DNA from: Variovorax boronicumulans
Lineage (GTDB): Bacteria > Pseudomonadota > Gammaproteobacteria > Burkholderiales > Burkholderiaceae_C
Length of the DNA stretch: 64,000 nt
Direction: 5' to 3'
Assembly: GCF_030812215.1 (NCBI RefSeq)
Contig: NZ_JAUSSG010000017.1
Coordinates: 1-64,000, forward strand
How positions within the stretch are numbered: position 1 is the stretch's first letter; every line of letters starts with the position of its first letter. Both the position numbers and the translations under genes were made by a program. The notes below the pieces were generated by a model. The model was not told where the DNA came from, searched no databases, and was given only the letters and a program-made list of their open reading frames with translations. Positions 35,130 through 44,435 of this stretch are shown here, piece by piece.

Positions 35130-35541
35130 GCGCGGCAACCGGCGGCGCCTCGAGCGCCTGCTGCACCAGTGCGGTGTCGAAGTACTCGGTCAGCTCTTTC
35201 ACCTTGCCTCCTTCGAGTCGGTAGACGTAGCAGTAGCGGTTGTTGTAGCGCTTGCCGGCCTTGGTGGGCACGTCGCCGCTGAACAGCACCACCACCCGGT
35301 CGCCCTCGGCAATGATGCGCTCGGTCCTGCTCACGTAGGGCGCGGCGAATTGCGCGAACAGCGGCTTGATCAGCTCCTCGCGGATGGCCGCCTTGCCCGC
35401 GTAGGTGCGCGACCAGGGCGTGGTGCCCTCCAGCGTCCAGCTGGCGTCCTCGGCCAGGCTGTCGATGAAGGCCTGGCCGTTGCCCTTGTCCAGTTCGGCG
35501 TGAATGTGCTGGACCAGGGCCTTGTTGTCGATCGTGTTCAT
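35116..35541 (-). CDS. SnoaL-like/ketosteroid isomerase-fold protein
   Basis: A 141-residue NTF2-fold protein: helix LVQHIHAELDKGNGQAFIDSL, then the strand WTLEGTTPWSRTYAGKAAI and the beta sheet region RVVVLFSGDVPTKAG, NRYCYVYRLEGGKVKELTEY. This is the SnoaL_2 layout. Members are isomerases, hydrolases or ligand binders; the reaction is not deducible. The gene overlaps the MerR regulator and may be its target. Confidence 0.83.
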   Translation of the reverse strand: MNTIDNKALVQHIHAELDKGNGQAFIDSLAEDASWTLEGTTPWSRTYAGKAAIREELIKPLFAQFAAPYVSRTERIIAEGDRVVVLFSGDVPTKAGKRYNNRYCYVYRLEGGKVKELTEYFDTALVQQALEAPPVAAHAGS

Positions 35542-35650
35542 GGTTTTTTCCTCGGCAGTCGAATGAACCGGAAGTCCCGGTGAATTCATTGGAAATGCTC
35601 GAGTGCGCTCTAGGTCAAGCGCCATGAACAGGGCGGCTTTTCAGCCCTTT

Positions 35651-36574
<924 letters not shown>

Positions 36575-36691
36575 GAGTCGCTCTCTCTGCTGCTTTCGTT
36601 TGGGGGAGTGTCTGCGCCTTGCCGCTGTGCGGCAGCGTGGCGTTTTACCCCAAAAGAGCGTGGCGGCAGCGCCGGAGGCAGAGGGTGCCAG

Positions 36692-37072
36692 TCACCCGGG
36701 CGACGGCTGCATGGTGGCGCAGTACGCCACCAGCTGGTCGAGCTCGGCCGACTTGTCGAAGAAGGCGTCGGCGCCCAGTTGGGTCGAGCGATCGCGCATG
36801 TCGGCCGTGGCGTAGTTGCTGAGCACCACCACCTTCTGGTGCGGCGAGCGGTTGCGGCAGGCGTTGATCACGCCCAGTCCGTTGCCCCGCTTGAGGAACA
36901 GGTCGACGATGGTCAGGTCCCAGCCGTCACGGTGCTGGCCCAGCCAGGCGACGGCTTCTTCCTCGGTGCTGGCGGAGGCCACCACTTGCGCATCGGCCAC
37001 GTCCTCCAGAAATCCGACGAGGTTCTCGCGGATCACGGGGCTGTCTTCGACGAGATAGGCCTTGAACGTCAT
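36692..37072 (-). CDS. Stand-alone receiver-domain response regulator
   Basis: A 126-residue protein that is only a CheY-like receiver: acidic pair ED (10-11 region), phospho-acceptor Asp57 (TIVDLFLKRG), Ser/Thr near 85 (VLSNYA) and Lys in FFDKSAE. There is no output domain, so it acts through protein contacts. No kinase gene lies next to it. The ATG is the one opening MTFKAYLVEDSP. Confidence 0.88.
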   Translation of the reverse strand: MTFKAYLVEDSPVIRENLVGFLEDVADAQVVASASTEEEAVAWLGQHRDGWDLTIVDLFLKRGNGLGVINACRNRSPHQKVVVLSNYATADMRDRSTQLGADAFFDKSAELDQLVAYCATMQPSPG

Positions 37073-37254
37073 GATGAAACCAGGGAGGCGGAACTTGCGC
37101 TGTGCATGCAACGCATCCTCGCAGTGCGGACATCGTGCGCGGTGGGCCATGCGGTCCAATGCCTGTAGGCCATAGGCCACCGCCACTGTCGTCTGAGGAT
37201 GGTGCCGCCGAAGGACGCCGGACGCCTCGGCGCCTTGATGCCTCGCTCTTGCGA

Positions 37255-38811
37255 TCAGGCCGCGACGGCCATCCGGCCCCGCGCCATGCCCAGGCGCGCG
37301 GGCGAGACGTACTGCTCGCGGTAGATCTCGAAGGGCATGGTGTCGGCCGCCTCGATGCGCTTTTGCTCCTGGATCGACTCGGCGGTCATGCGCTCGAACC
37401 CGGCCTGCTGCTCGTCCGAGAACGGCAGGGCCAGCAGCGCGGCGCGGGTCTGCTCCGACTGCGCGCGCACGAAGCCGATGAACGAGTTGCCGTGCTGCTG
37501 CTCGATGGCCGCGAGCACGCGGGCCGAGGGCAGGCTGTCGGGGTTCTGCAGCGCGGCCCGCGCGGCATTCACCGCGTCGGTGTGCAGCGTGCCGCCCTGC
37601 GCCGCGTCGAGCGCGGCGGCGATGGGCAGGCACTCGTCGACCAGCTCGATGCCCCAGTCGGTCAGCGTCGCTTCGCGGCCACCGCGCGACAGGCGCAGGC
37701 CCGGTTCGCGGCCGCGCGCGGCGGTCAGGTGCTGGTTGCGCGCGAGGTCGGCGATTTCCTCGGGGGTGTCGTCGGGGCTGTCGCTCAGGAGGCAGTGCAG
37801 CAGGAAGACGTCGATGAAGCGCATGGTCTGCGCGTTGATGCCAACGGTCTCGAAGGGGTCGAGGTCCATGAGGCGCACCTCGACGTATTCGACGCCCCGC
37901 TCGCGCAGCGCATGCAGCGGACGCTCGCCGGGGTTGATCACGCGCTTGGGGCGGATCGTGCCGTAGAACTCGTTCTCGATCTGCAGCAGGCTGGTGCCCA
38001 GCTGGTTGTAGTCGCCGCCCAGGTTGCGGATGCCGATGGCCTCGTAGGCCGGCCAGGGGCGCGTGAGCGCGTCCTGCAACGAGGCACCGTAGCCCTCCAG
38101 GCTGTTGTAGCTCACGGCCAGCGAGGCCTGCGCATCGCTCTGGTAGCCCAGGCGCCCCATGCGCAGCGAGGTGCCGTGCGGCATGAACATGCTGCCGTCG
38201 CCCAGCGGCTGCAGCTCGTGCGGGCGGCCCGCGACGAAGCTCGAACACAAGGCCGGCGAGGCGCCGAACAGGTACAGCAGCAAGAAGGCGTGGCGGCGGA
38301 AATTGCGGATCAGCGCGAAGTACTGTTCGCTCGACACGTCGGGCAGCGACCAGTTGTAGTGAATGCCAGAGATGGTCTGCATGCGGCGGCCATAGCGGTG
38401 GCTCAGGCCCATGCGATAGACGCTCTTGGCGCGGCCCACGTTCGAAGAGCCGTAGCGCCCGATGGGAATGGTCTCGTCGGTCGGCAGGCCGCAAGGCATG
38501 CTGGAGACCCAGAGGCGCTCGTCGCCCAGCTGGTCGAGCACGCGGTAGGTGAACTGGTGGACCCGGGTCAATTCCTCGAGCGCCGATTCGACGCCGGCGT
38601 GCACGCCCGTGATGAGCTCGAGCTGCGATTCGCTGAAGTCGGTCGTGATGTGCGGATGCGTGAGCGCCGAGCCCAGCGCCGCCGGATGCGGCGTCAGCGC
38701 GAGCTTGCCGTCGGGCAGCGCGCGCAGGCTTTCCTTCTCGATGCCGCGTCGCATGCCGTGGAGGCGTGCGGCTGAAAGTGCACCCAACCTCTCCTGCAAT
38801 CTGTTGCTCAT
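37255..38811 (-). CDS. gshA: Glutamate-cysteine ligase
   Basis: First step of glutathione synthesis: ATP-dependent joining of glutamate and cysteine. The protein has 518 residues, the same as E. coli GshA (proteobacterial type 1). Conserved blocks include GIEKESLRA, TTDFSESQLELITG and the HYNWSLPD region. The ATG opening MSNRLQERLG is chosen; two upstream in-frame starts would add only a few residues and have no better ribosome site. A single-gene unit. Confidence 0.95.
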   Translation of the reverse strand: MSNRLQERLGALSAARLHGMRRGIEKESLRALPDGKLALTPHPAALGSALTHPHITTDFSESQLELITGVHAGVESALEELTRVHQFTYRVLDQLGDERLWVSSMPCGLPTDETIPIGRYGSSNVGRAKSVYRMGLSHRYGRRMQTISGIHYNWSLPDVSSEQYFALIRNFRRHAFLLLYLFGASPALCSSFVAGRPHELQPLGDGSMFMPHGTSLRMGRLGYQSDAQASLAVSYNSLEGYGASLQDALTRPWPAYEAIGIRNLGGDYNQLGTSLLQIENEFYGTIRPKRVINPGERPLHALRERGVEYVEVRLMDLDPFETVGINAQTMRFIDVFLLHCLLSDSPDDTPEEIADLARNQHLTAARGREPGLRLSRGGREATLTDWGIELVDECLPIAAALDAAQGGTLHTDAVNAARAALQNPDSLPSARVLAAIEQQHGNSFIGFVRAQSEQTRAALLALPFSDEQQAGFERMTAESIQEQKRIEAADTMPFEIYREQYVSPARLGMARGRMAVAA

Positions 38812-38910
38812 ATTGTTATGACCCATCAATCTTCTGAGGGGCTGGAAGGTAGCACGGGAGAGCGGGCACTGCTTGCGCAGGGAATCCCGTTTCCGGCTAG
38901 GTTCTCGCCC

Positions 38911-38975
38911 GCTATTTTTTTGATAGCTCCCTGCATAGGCACCATGCGGGCCAAAGGCCTTTTCAGTAGAGAAAA
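38911..38975. repeat. Comamonadaceae-type small intergenic hairpin repeat
   Basis: The palindrome gctat-ttttttg-atagc opens a non-coding stretch (ctccctgcataggc... aaaggccttttc) between gshA and the monooxygenase gene. From memory, intergenic elements starting with gctat...atagc and continuing with a similar tail are scattered in Comamonadaceae genomes. Only the palindrome is seen directly. Confidence 0.45.
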
Positions 38976-38982
38976 ATTCGGG

Positions 38983-39294
38983 TCAGGTGTGGCCGGCCCG
39001 CAGGTCTATCTCGTCCGACTGGTAGACGTGGATCTCCGGCGTGCCGTCGGCCATGGCGGCCAGCGCCTTGCCGAAGGCGCGCGAGGCATCGACGCCAAAG
39101 TGCGCCTGAAGTGCGGGCATGTCGCTCCAGCGCTCCACGAAGGTCAGGCGCAGCGGGTCTTGCACGTCGGTCGTCACTTCGTGCGAGATGCAACCGGGCT
39201 CGGCGCGCGAGCGCAGCACGTGCTCCACGCTGATGGCCAGCATCGCCTGCAGGGTGTCGGGCTTGGCGAGGGCGTGTCCGATGACGAGGATCAT
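38983..39294 (-). CDS. Antibiotic-biosynthesis monooxygenase-domain protein
   Basis: A 103-residue ABM-fold (dimeric alpha-beta barrel) protein: HALAKPDTLQAMLAISVEHV, then GCISHEVTTDVQDPLRLTFVERW and the conserved helix MPALQAHF. These small proteins act as cofactor-free oxygenases or simple ligand binders, and as quinol monooxygenases in E. coli (YgiN). The start is the ATG after a GGAG-type site. It overlaps no neighbour; the esterase gene is 62 bases upstream. Confidence 0.85.
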   Translation of the reverse strand: MILVIGHALAKPDTLQAMLAISVEHVLRSRAEPGCISHEVTTDVQDPLRLTFVERWSDMPALQAHFGVDASRAFGKALAAMADGTPEIHVYQSDEIDLRAGHT

Positions 39295-39356
39295 GGGCTG
39301 TCTCCTTCTCTTTTCCTTCTCCGTCTGTCGCGTGGCTTGCCAAAGCGGCCTGTTCT

Positions 39357-40019
39357 TCAGCCGAGCACGCGCAGCAGGAAAGCATTCAGGTCGTCGATTT
39401 CTTCCATGCAGACCGAGTGCGCCATCGCGTAGTCGTGCCACTCGACGGTATAGCCCAAGGCGATGAGCGCGTCACGCGACTGCGTGGCCCTTGCCAAGGG
39501 CACCATCGGGTCCTGCCGGCCATGGCCGAGGAACACGGGCGTCTCGTGGTTGGCCGCATGGCGCTCGGCCGCGGTGCTGGCCGCCAGCGGCAGCCAGCCC
39601 GAAAGGCCGACGATGCCGGCCAGGCGCTCGGTATGGCGCAGCCCGGTCAGCAGCGCCATCGCGCAGCCCTGCGAGAAGCCGGCCACCACGATGCGGTTGG
39701 CGGGAATGCCCCGGGCCTTTTCGTTGGCGATCAGCGCCTCGATGGTGGCCTGCGAGCGGCGCAGGCCCGCGGCGTCTTCCTGCACATTGAAATCGGGGCC
39801 GGCAATGTCGAACCAGGCCGGCATCTGGTAGCCGTTGTTCAGGGTGACCGGAATCACCGGCGCGTTGGGGAACACGAAGCGCACCGGTCCAACCTCGGAA
39901 AGGTCCAGCTCGCTTGCAATCGGCACGAAGTCGTTGCCGTCGGCGCCCAGGCCGTGCATCAGGATCACGGAGGCGGTGGGGTTCGGGGCGGTTTCGATTT
40001 CGATGGGAAGGCGGGACAT
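39357..40019 (-). CDS. Carboxylesterase/phospholipase, alpha/beta hydrolase
   Basis: A 220-residue alpha/beta hydrolase of the acyl-protein-thioesterase/carboxylesterase type. The catalytic triad is Ser116 (GFSQG), Asp170 (HGRQDPMVP) and His201 (AMAHSV). The oxyanion region is LHGLGADGNDF (near 22-31). No signal peptide, so cytoplasmic. The substrate is unknown; family members hydrolyse short-chain esters. Confidence 0.92.
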   Translation of the reverse strand: MSRLPIEIETAPNPTASVILMHGLGADGNDFVPIASELDLSEVGPVRFVFPNAPVIPVTLNNGYQMPAWFDIAGPDFNVQEDAAGLRRSQATIEALIANEKARGIPANRIVVAGFSQGCAMALLTGLRHTERLAGIVGLSGWLPLAASTAAERHAANHETPVFLGHGRQDPMVPLARATQSRDALIALGYTVEWHDYAMAHSVCMEEIDDLNAFLLRVLG

Positions 40020-40138
40020 GGTCGGGCAAAGGTATTCAAGGATTCGGATGGCCTCACCTTAGCGCATTCGGGCGGTCGGCTGACTTGCGCAGCGTGCCTT
40101 CGCGCCCAAGATGGGCTGAAACAAAAGGAAAGAAGCGC

Positions 40139-40447
40139 GTGAGCCATTCCCCTCCCCTGGTCGAGATCAAGCTGTCCGGCGTGGTGCTGGTCTGCGGCGA
40201 TTGCGAAGAGCGCAGCGACGGCCCCACGAAACTCAAGGCGAAACAGGTCCGCAAGGAACTCAAGCGCGATCTGGTGCATGTGCCGGGGCGCCTGCGCGTC
40301 GTGCAATCGACCTGCCTGGGCCTGTGCCCCAAGAAGGCGATGGCGCTGGTCGCCGTGGCGGGCGGGCATGCGCCGATGGCGGCCGAGGCGTGCCGCGACG
40401 ACGATGTCGCGGATTTCGCCAAGGCGCTGGCCCGCTCGATTCGCTAG
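40139..40447 (+). CDS. Thioredoxin-like [2Fe-2S] ferredoxin-type protein
   Basis: A 102-residue protein with a thioredoxin-fold ferredoxin layout. Four cysteines, Cys19/Cys22 (VCGDC) and Cys59/Cys63 (STCLGLC), could hold a [2Fe-2S] cluster. The GTG start follows AAAGGAAAG. The role is unknown; the family includes cobalamin-biosynthesis and hydrogenase partners, but nothing like that is adjacent. Confidence 0.8.
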   Translation: MSHSPPLVEIKLSGVVLVCGDCEERSDGPTKLKAKQVRKELKRDLVHVPGRLRVVQSTCLGLCPKKAMALVAVAGGHAPMAAEACRDDDVADFAKALARSIR

Positions 40448-40640
40448 CCGGCTGGTTCGGCCTTGATGCCGGTCGCCTTCACGATCTGCGCATGGCGCTC
40501 GTACTCGGCCGACACCTGCTGCCGGAACTGCCGCTGCGGAAAGCCCGTGGCCTCGATGCCCTGCAACGCGAGATCGGCGCGGGCAGCAGGCGTCGGCACG
40601 ATGCGCCGGGCATTCAGCTGCATCCGGGCATGAGCACGCG
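40444..40640 (-). pseudogene. C-terminal stump of a Bug-family solute receptor
   Basis: About 60 residues, running ALQGIEATGFPQRQFRQQVS and then KATGIKAEPAG to a stop, match the C-terminus of Bug/TctC periplasmic receptors, which normally have about 325 residues. The N-terminal 80% and the signal peptide are missing; upstream the frame runs into the end of the FAD monooxygenase gene. It appears to be a deletion remnant. Its position suggests the pathway once carried its own substrate receptor. Confidence 0.7.
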
Positions 40641-40642
40641 CT

Positions 40643-41824
40643 TCAAGCCGGCATTGCACGCAGCGCATCGAGTTCGCGATAGAAGCCATCGACCTGTTGC
40701 TGTGCCGTGTCCTGCATCGCCGCGTTGCGGCGCGCGCAGCTCACGGCATCTTCCATCGCGCCCGCTTCGCCGACCTTGCGCGAGGCGTCCTGCACGAAGC
40801 GGCACATGGGGTAGCGGCGCTCGCCGAAGGCTTTCAGGGTATCTTCGTTGATGCCGTTCGCCGCGAGCATCCGGGCCAGCACCACCGCGTCTTCCACGGC
40901 CATCGCGCCGCCCTGCCCCATGAACGGCGTCGAGGCGTGCGCCGCATCGCCGATCAGCAGCACGCGGCCCGCGTGCCAGGGCAGCGGCGCCTGCACCTCC
41001 TCGACGGCGGTATAGAGCACTTCCGAATTCGCCGAGAGCTCGTCGAGAAACCGCCGCGCCGGCCCGCCGAATTCCGCGAACCGCTCGCGCATCAGCGCGG
41101 GCCATTGCTCCCGCGGATACCAGCGGTCCGCAGGCTCGCTCACCGTGCCGAAGATGTAGAGCCTGTCGTCGCTGATCGGCATGATCCCGAGCCGCTTGCC
41201 GATGCCCATCATCATGATCTTGGCGTCGAGCGTGCGCGGCCGCTCGTGCACGCTGCGCCACACGCCGAAGCCGGTGTAGCGCGGCATCACGGGTCCGCAC
41301 ACGGCCTCGCGAACCTGCGAGCGGATGCCGTCGGCGCCGACGACGAGATCGAAACGCCGCGTCGATCCGTCGGACAGCGAGACCTCCGCGTGATCGCTGC
41401 CGCTTGGCGAATGGATCTTTTCCACCGTCGTCGCCAGCCGGATATCGACGCCGAGCGCATCGAGCCGGCCCGCGAGGATGCGGTGCATCTCCGCGCGCTT
41501 GATGCCCAGGATCGGCGCCGCGCCACCTTGCGAGCGCGGATAGAACACATCGACGATAGGCGCGCCAAGGTGGTCGAGGTAGACATTGCGCCCATCCGCG
41601 ATGCCGAAGCCCGCATCGAGGATCTGCGGCAGCACGCCGACGCTGCGCAGCGCCTCCAACCCATTGCTGTAGATGAAGATGCCCGAACTCTGGAAGCGCC
41701 ATTCGGCCTGCTTCTCGACCAGCGTGACCCGCATGCCCTTGGCGGCCAGCGCGATGGCGGCCGAGCAGCCCGCGATGCCGGCGCCGACGATCAGTATCTT
41801 GTGATGTGTTGTTGTTGCGGTCAT
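40643..41824 (-). CDS. FAD-dependent aromatic monooxygenase
   Basis: A 393-residue group A flavin hydroxylase. FAD-binding GxGxxG is VGAGIAGCSAA near residue 13-23, with the second motif DG near 160-166 (VGADGIRS) and GD(A) at LLIGDAAHASTPFMGQG near 290. It belongs with salicylate hydroxylase-, kynurenine monooxygenase-like enzymes that act on aromatic acids. The TDO-like gene is upstream by 8 bases, so they share a transcript. A pathway from tryptophan-derived aromatic substrates is an inference. Confidence 0.9.
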   Translation of the reverse strand: MTATTTHHKILIVGAGIAGCSAAIALAAKGMRVTLVEKQAEWRFQSSGIFIYSNGLEALRSVGVLPQILDAGFGIADGRNVYLDHLGAPIVDVFYPRSQGGAAPILGIKRAEMHRILAGRLDALGVDIRLATTVEKIHSPSGSDHAEVSLSDGSTRRFDLVVGADGIRSQVREAVCGPVMPRYTGFGVWRSVHERPRTLDAKIMMMGIGKRLGIMPISDDRLYIFGTVSEPADRWYPREQWPALMRERFAEFGGPARRFLDELSANSEVLYTAVEEVQAPLPWHAGRVLLIGDAAHASTPFMGQGGAMAVEDAVVLARMLAANGINEDTLKAFGERRYPMCRFVQDASRKVGEAGAMEDAVSCARRNAAMQDTAQQQVDGFYRELDALRAMPA

Positions 41825-41832
41825 GGGCAGCC

Positions 41833-42768
41833 TCAGAGTTGCGTGCGCACGGACCACAGCTCCGGAAAGAACCGGTGATCCACCACGCTGCGCAGCCACC
41901 CCACGCCGGCAGAGCCGCCCGTGCCCGGCTTGAAGCCGAGGATGCGCTCGACCGACACGAAGTGCCGCCAGCGGTATTGCGAGAACACGTCGGCAATGTC
42001 CATCAGCGCTTCGCCGAGCCGGTAGAGATCGTTCTCCGGCGTCGGATCGCCGTACACCCAGAGCCACGCGGCCTCGACGCCCGGGTTCACCGCATAGGGT
42101 GCCGACCAGTCGCGCGACAAGGCCTCGGGCGGCACCGCGATGTCCCGGCGGTGCAGCAGCGCGAGCACATCGTCGTAGAGGCTCGGCGAATTCAGCGCGC
42201 GCTCCATATAGGGCCACACGTCGGGATTGTTCGCATGCGCGCGCGCGAGCGGCACCGACTTGTTGCCCAGGACGAACTCCACATGCCGGTACATGTACGA
42301 CTGCTGCCCCGAGGCGATGCCCAGCGTGTTGCGGAACTGGTTGAATTCGTGCGGCGTGATGGTGGAGAGCACGTCCCAGGTCTTGCCCAGGAACTCCAGC
42401 AGCGCGCGCACCCGCGGCACCAGCTGCAGCGCGCCGGCCACGTCGTCGGCGCGGATGCGCGCCTGCATGTTGACCAGCTCGTAGTGGATGGCCTTGAAGG
42501 TCAGTTCCTTGCAGTGCGTGATGCACATGAAGACCATCTCGTCGTGGCCTTCGCTGCGCATGTGCTGGATGCTCAGCAGCAGGTCGTTGCGCTGATGCTC
42601 AAGGTACGGGTTGCTGCGGCCTTCGAACTGGAGCAGCGGCTCGCCGTCGGTGTTCTTCACCGTGGCTTCGCGTTGCTGGTTGTCGCCGGACGCGATCGAC
42701 TTGACGAGGGAGTTTTCGAGCGCCGGATTGCGCACTTCGGGAATGACTCGGTGGCGTTGGATGGGCAT
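41833..42768 (-). CDS. Divergent tryptophan 2,3-dioxygenase-family haem enzyme
   Basis: A 311-residue member of the TDO superfamily. Seen directly: active-site His85 (MCITHCKEL), Arg146 in FNQFR, the haem-ligand-type His269 (RWRHFVSVERILG), the GTGGSAG block (282-288) and FFPELW. The loop that reads ELWMK in canonical enzymes is ELTFK here, and the N-terminal YLxLD motif is lost, so the substrate may differ from tryptophan. It is followed by the FAD monooxygenase. The start follows no strong ribosome site; a 20-codon upstream extension is less likely. Confidence 0.85.
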   Translation of the reverse strand: MPIQRHRVIPEVRNPALENSLVKSIASGDNQQREATVKNTDGEPLLQFEGRSNPYLEHQRNDLLLSIQHMRSEGHDEMVFMCITHCKELTFKAIHYELVNMQARIRADDVAGALQLVPRVRALLEFLGKTWDVLSTITPHEFNQFRNTLGIASGQQSYMYRHVEFVLGNKSVPLARAHANNPDVWPYMERALNSPSLYDDVLALLHRRDIAVPPEALSRDWSAPYAVNPGVEAAWLWVYGDPTPENDLYRLGEALMDIADVFSQYRWRHFVSVERILGFKPGTGGSAGVGWLRSVVDHRFFPELWSVRTQL

Positions 42769-42849
42769 GCGCCGATTGTTCGGCGCGCCTGCGGCCGCCT
42801 CAACCTCCGGCACGCCGGATTTGGGCACCGATCGTCCGGTGCACGTTGA

Positions 42850-43875
42850 TCAGTTGGATTCGGGGCTGCCGTGCCGCCGCGCGTAGGCGCTGGGCGTCAT
42901 GCCCGTCCAGCGCTGGAAGGCGCGCGAGAACGCCTTTTCCGAGGCATAGCCCACCGCCTCGGCCACCTGGTGCAGGCTCAGTTGCCGGTTCTTGAGCTTC
43001 TCGGCCGCCAGCGTCATGCGGTAGGAGCCGAGGTAATGCATCGGCGTCACGCCCACCAGCGCGCGAAAGCGCTCGCTGAAGATGGTGCGCGACAGATAGC
43101 TGGCCTGCGCCAGCGTGGCCACCGACCACGGGTGCTCGGGCCGCTCGTGCATCAGCGACATCGCGCGGGCGATGCTTTCGTCGTCGAGGCCGCGCAGCTG
43201 GCCGGCCTGCTGCGCATGGTCGGCCGGGGGCTGGGCATACAGGTGCTCGCAGAGGATGTGCACCAGCAGCAGGTCGGCCATGCGCGCCGCCGAGAGCTGC
43301 CAGCCCGGCCGCTGCGCGATGGTTTCGTTCACCAGCGACTCCATCGCCTGCGCGAGCGACGCGGTGGTGGGAATCTGCGCCCGCCGCAGCACGATCAGCG
43401 GCGGCAGGCTGGCCATGATGGAGCCCAGGCCCTCGGCGGGCATCCACAGGTGCAGCGAGAACAGCTCGGTCGCCGCGCCGCCCCCGCCGTGCGAGAACAC
43501 GATCGGATGATCGCCATGCCGGCCGACCGAGTGGGCGGTGATCAGGTCGCGAAAGGGTTCGGCCTCCAGCCCCGGCGCGGAGGACACGGTGTGCGCGCCG
43601 CCCTGCGGCAGCATCGCGATGTCGTGCGGCGCCACGGCCACCGGCTCTGCGCCGTCCACCGCAATCCAGTACGGCGCGCCGGTGCACATGCGGATCAGCG
43701 GGCCATCGACGCCGGTCGAATGCAGTGCCCACGGCGCGGAAAGCGAGAAGCGTGCGGTGACCGCGCGTTCGGACTTGTACGTCGCAAGCACATGGCTGAG
43801 TACGTCGCCGCCCCGCTCTGTGTCCATGCTGTTCGTGTCGCCCGGTGATCTGGAATGCCGGCGATTATCTGGCAT
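42850..43875 (-). CDS. AraC-family transcription regulator
   Basis: A 341-residue regulator with a cupin-like N-terminal domain (SAPWALHSTG... VAPHDIAMLPQGGAH) and a C-terminal AraC HTH pair (about 245-335, WSVATLAQASYLSRTIFSERF; HQVAEAVGYASEKAFSRAF). Starts at 43875 and 43827 are both possible; the longer is listed. It lies just upstream of the TDO-like gene on the same strand (81 bases between) and is its likely regulator. It is divergent from the Fur-family gene. Confidence 0.88.
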   Translation of the reverse strand: MPDNRRHSRSPGDTNSMDTERGGDVLSHVLATYKSERAVTARFSLSAPWALHSTGVDGPLIRMCTGAPYWIAVDGAEPVAVAPHDIAMLPQGGAHTVSSAPGLEAEPFRDLITAHSVGRHGDHPIVFSHGGGGAATELFSLHLWMPAEGLGSIMASLPPLIVLRRAQIPTTASLAQAMESLVNETIAQRPGWQLSAARMADLLLVHILCEHLYAQPPADHAQQAGQLRGLDDESIARAMSLMHERPEHPWSVATLAQASYLSRTIFSERFRALVGVTPMHYLGSYRMTLAAEKLKNRQLSLHQVAEAVGYASEKAFSRAFQRWTGMTPSAYARRHGSPESN

Positions 43876-43940
43876 GGCAACCGGGCGGATTGCAGGCGAT
43901 TTTTCGTTGCTTTACACAAGCGGCCCGGGGATGCAACACA

Positions 43941-44429
43941 ATGGCGTTTCCCATGAAGACCCCGACCCCGCACCCGAAGCCCCCGCTCGCCGCCGCTGCC
44001 TTCGACAGCGAAACCCTGTTGCGCGAAAGCGGCCTGCGCGTGACACGCGCCGCCCAGACGGTGCTGGAGCTGCTCCGGCACACCTCCCAACCCCTGACGC
44101 ACGAAGAAGTGGCCGCGGCCTACACCACCGCCACGGGCGAAGCCCCCGACCGCGTGACCATCTACCGCGTGCTCGACCGCCTCGTCGAAGCGGGCCTGTG
44201 CGATCGCCGCGTGGGCGCCGACCGGGTCAACCGCTTCGCATGGCACGTCGAGGCGGCATCGGGCAACACCTTCGAATGCGACCAGTGCCACAAGGTGCTG
44301 GCGTTGCCGTCGGACCCCGAACTGCCCAAGGTGATGGGCCGGCTCGGGCGGGCGCTGCGCAAGCAAGGCATCGACACCCGCCACACCGCGCTCACCTTGC
44401 ACGGCACCTGCGGCGACTGCTCGCGATAG
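43941..44429 (+). CDS. Fur-family metalloregulator (second copy)
   Basis: A 162-residue Fur-superfamily repressor: winged helix (GLRVTRAAQTVLELL, then VTIYRVLDRLVEAGL) and a C-terminal domain with two CxxC pairs (CDQC near 116, CGDC near 159). It differs from the other Fur-family protein in the window by a Pro/Lys-rich N-terminus and no His-rich loop. Starts at 43941 or 43953. It converges with the COG0523 GTPase gene 6 bases away, which suggests metal homeostasis, probably zinc. Confidence 0.86.
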   Translation: MAFPMKTPTPHPKPPLAAAAFDSETLLRESGLRVTRAAQTVLELLRHTSQPLTHEEVAAAYTTATGEAPDRVTIYRVLDRLVEAGLCDRRVGADRVNRFAWHVEAASGNTFECDQCHKVLALPSDPELPKVMGRLGRALRKQGIDTRHTALTLHGTCGDCSR

Positions 44430-44435
44430 ACCTGT

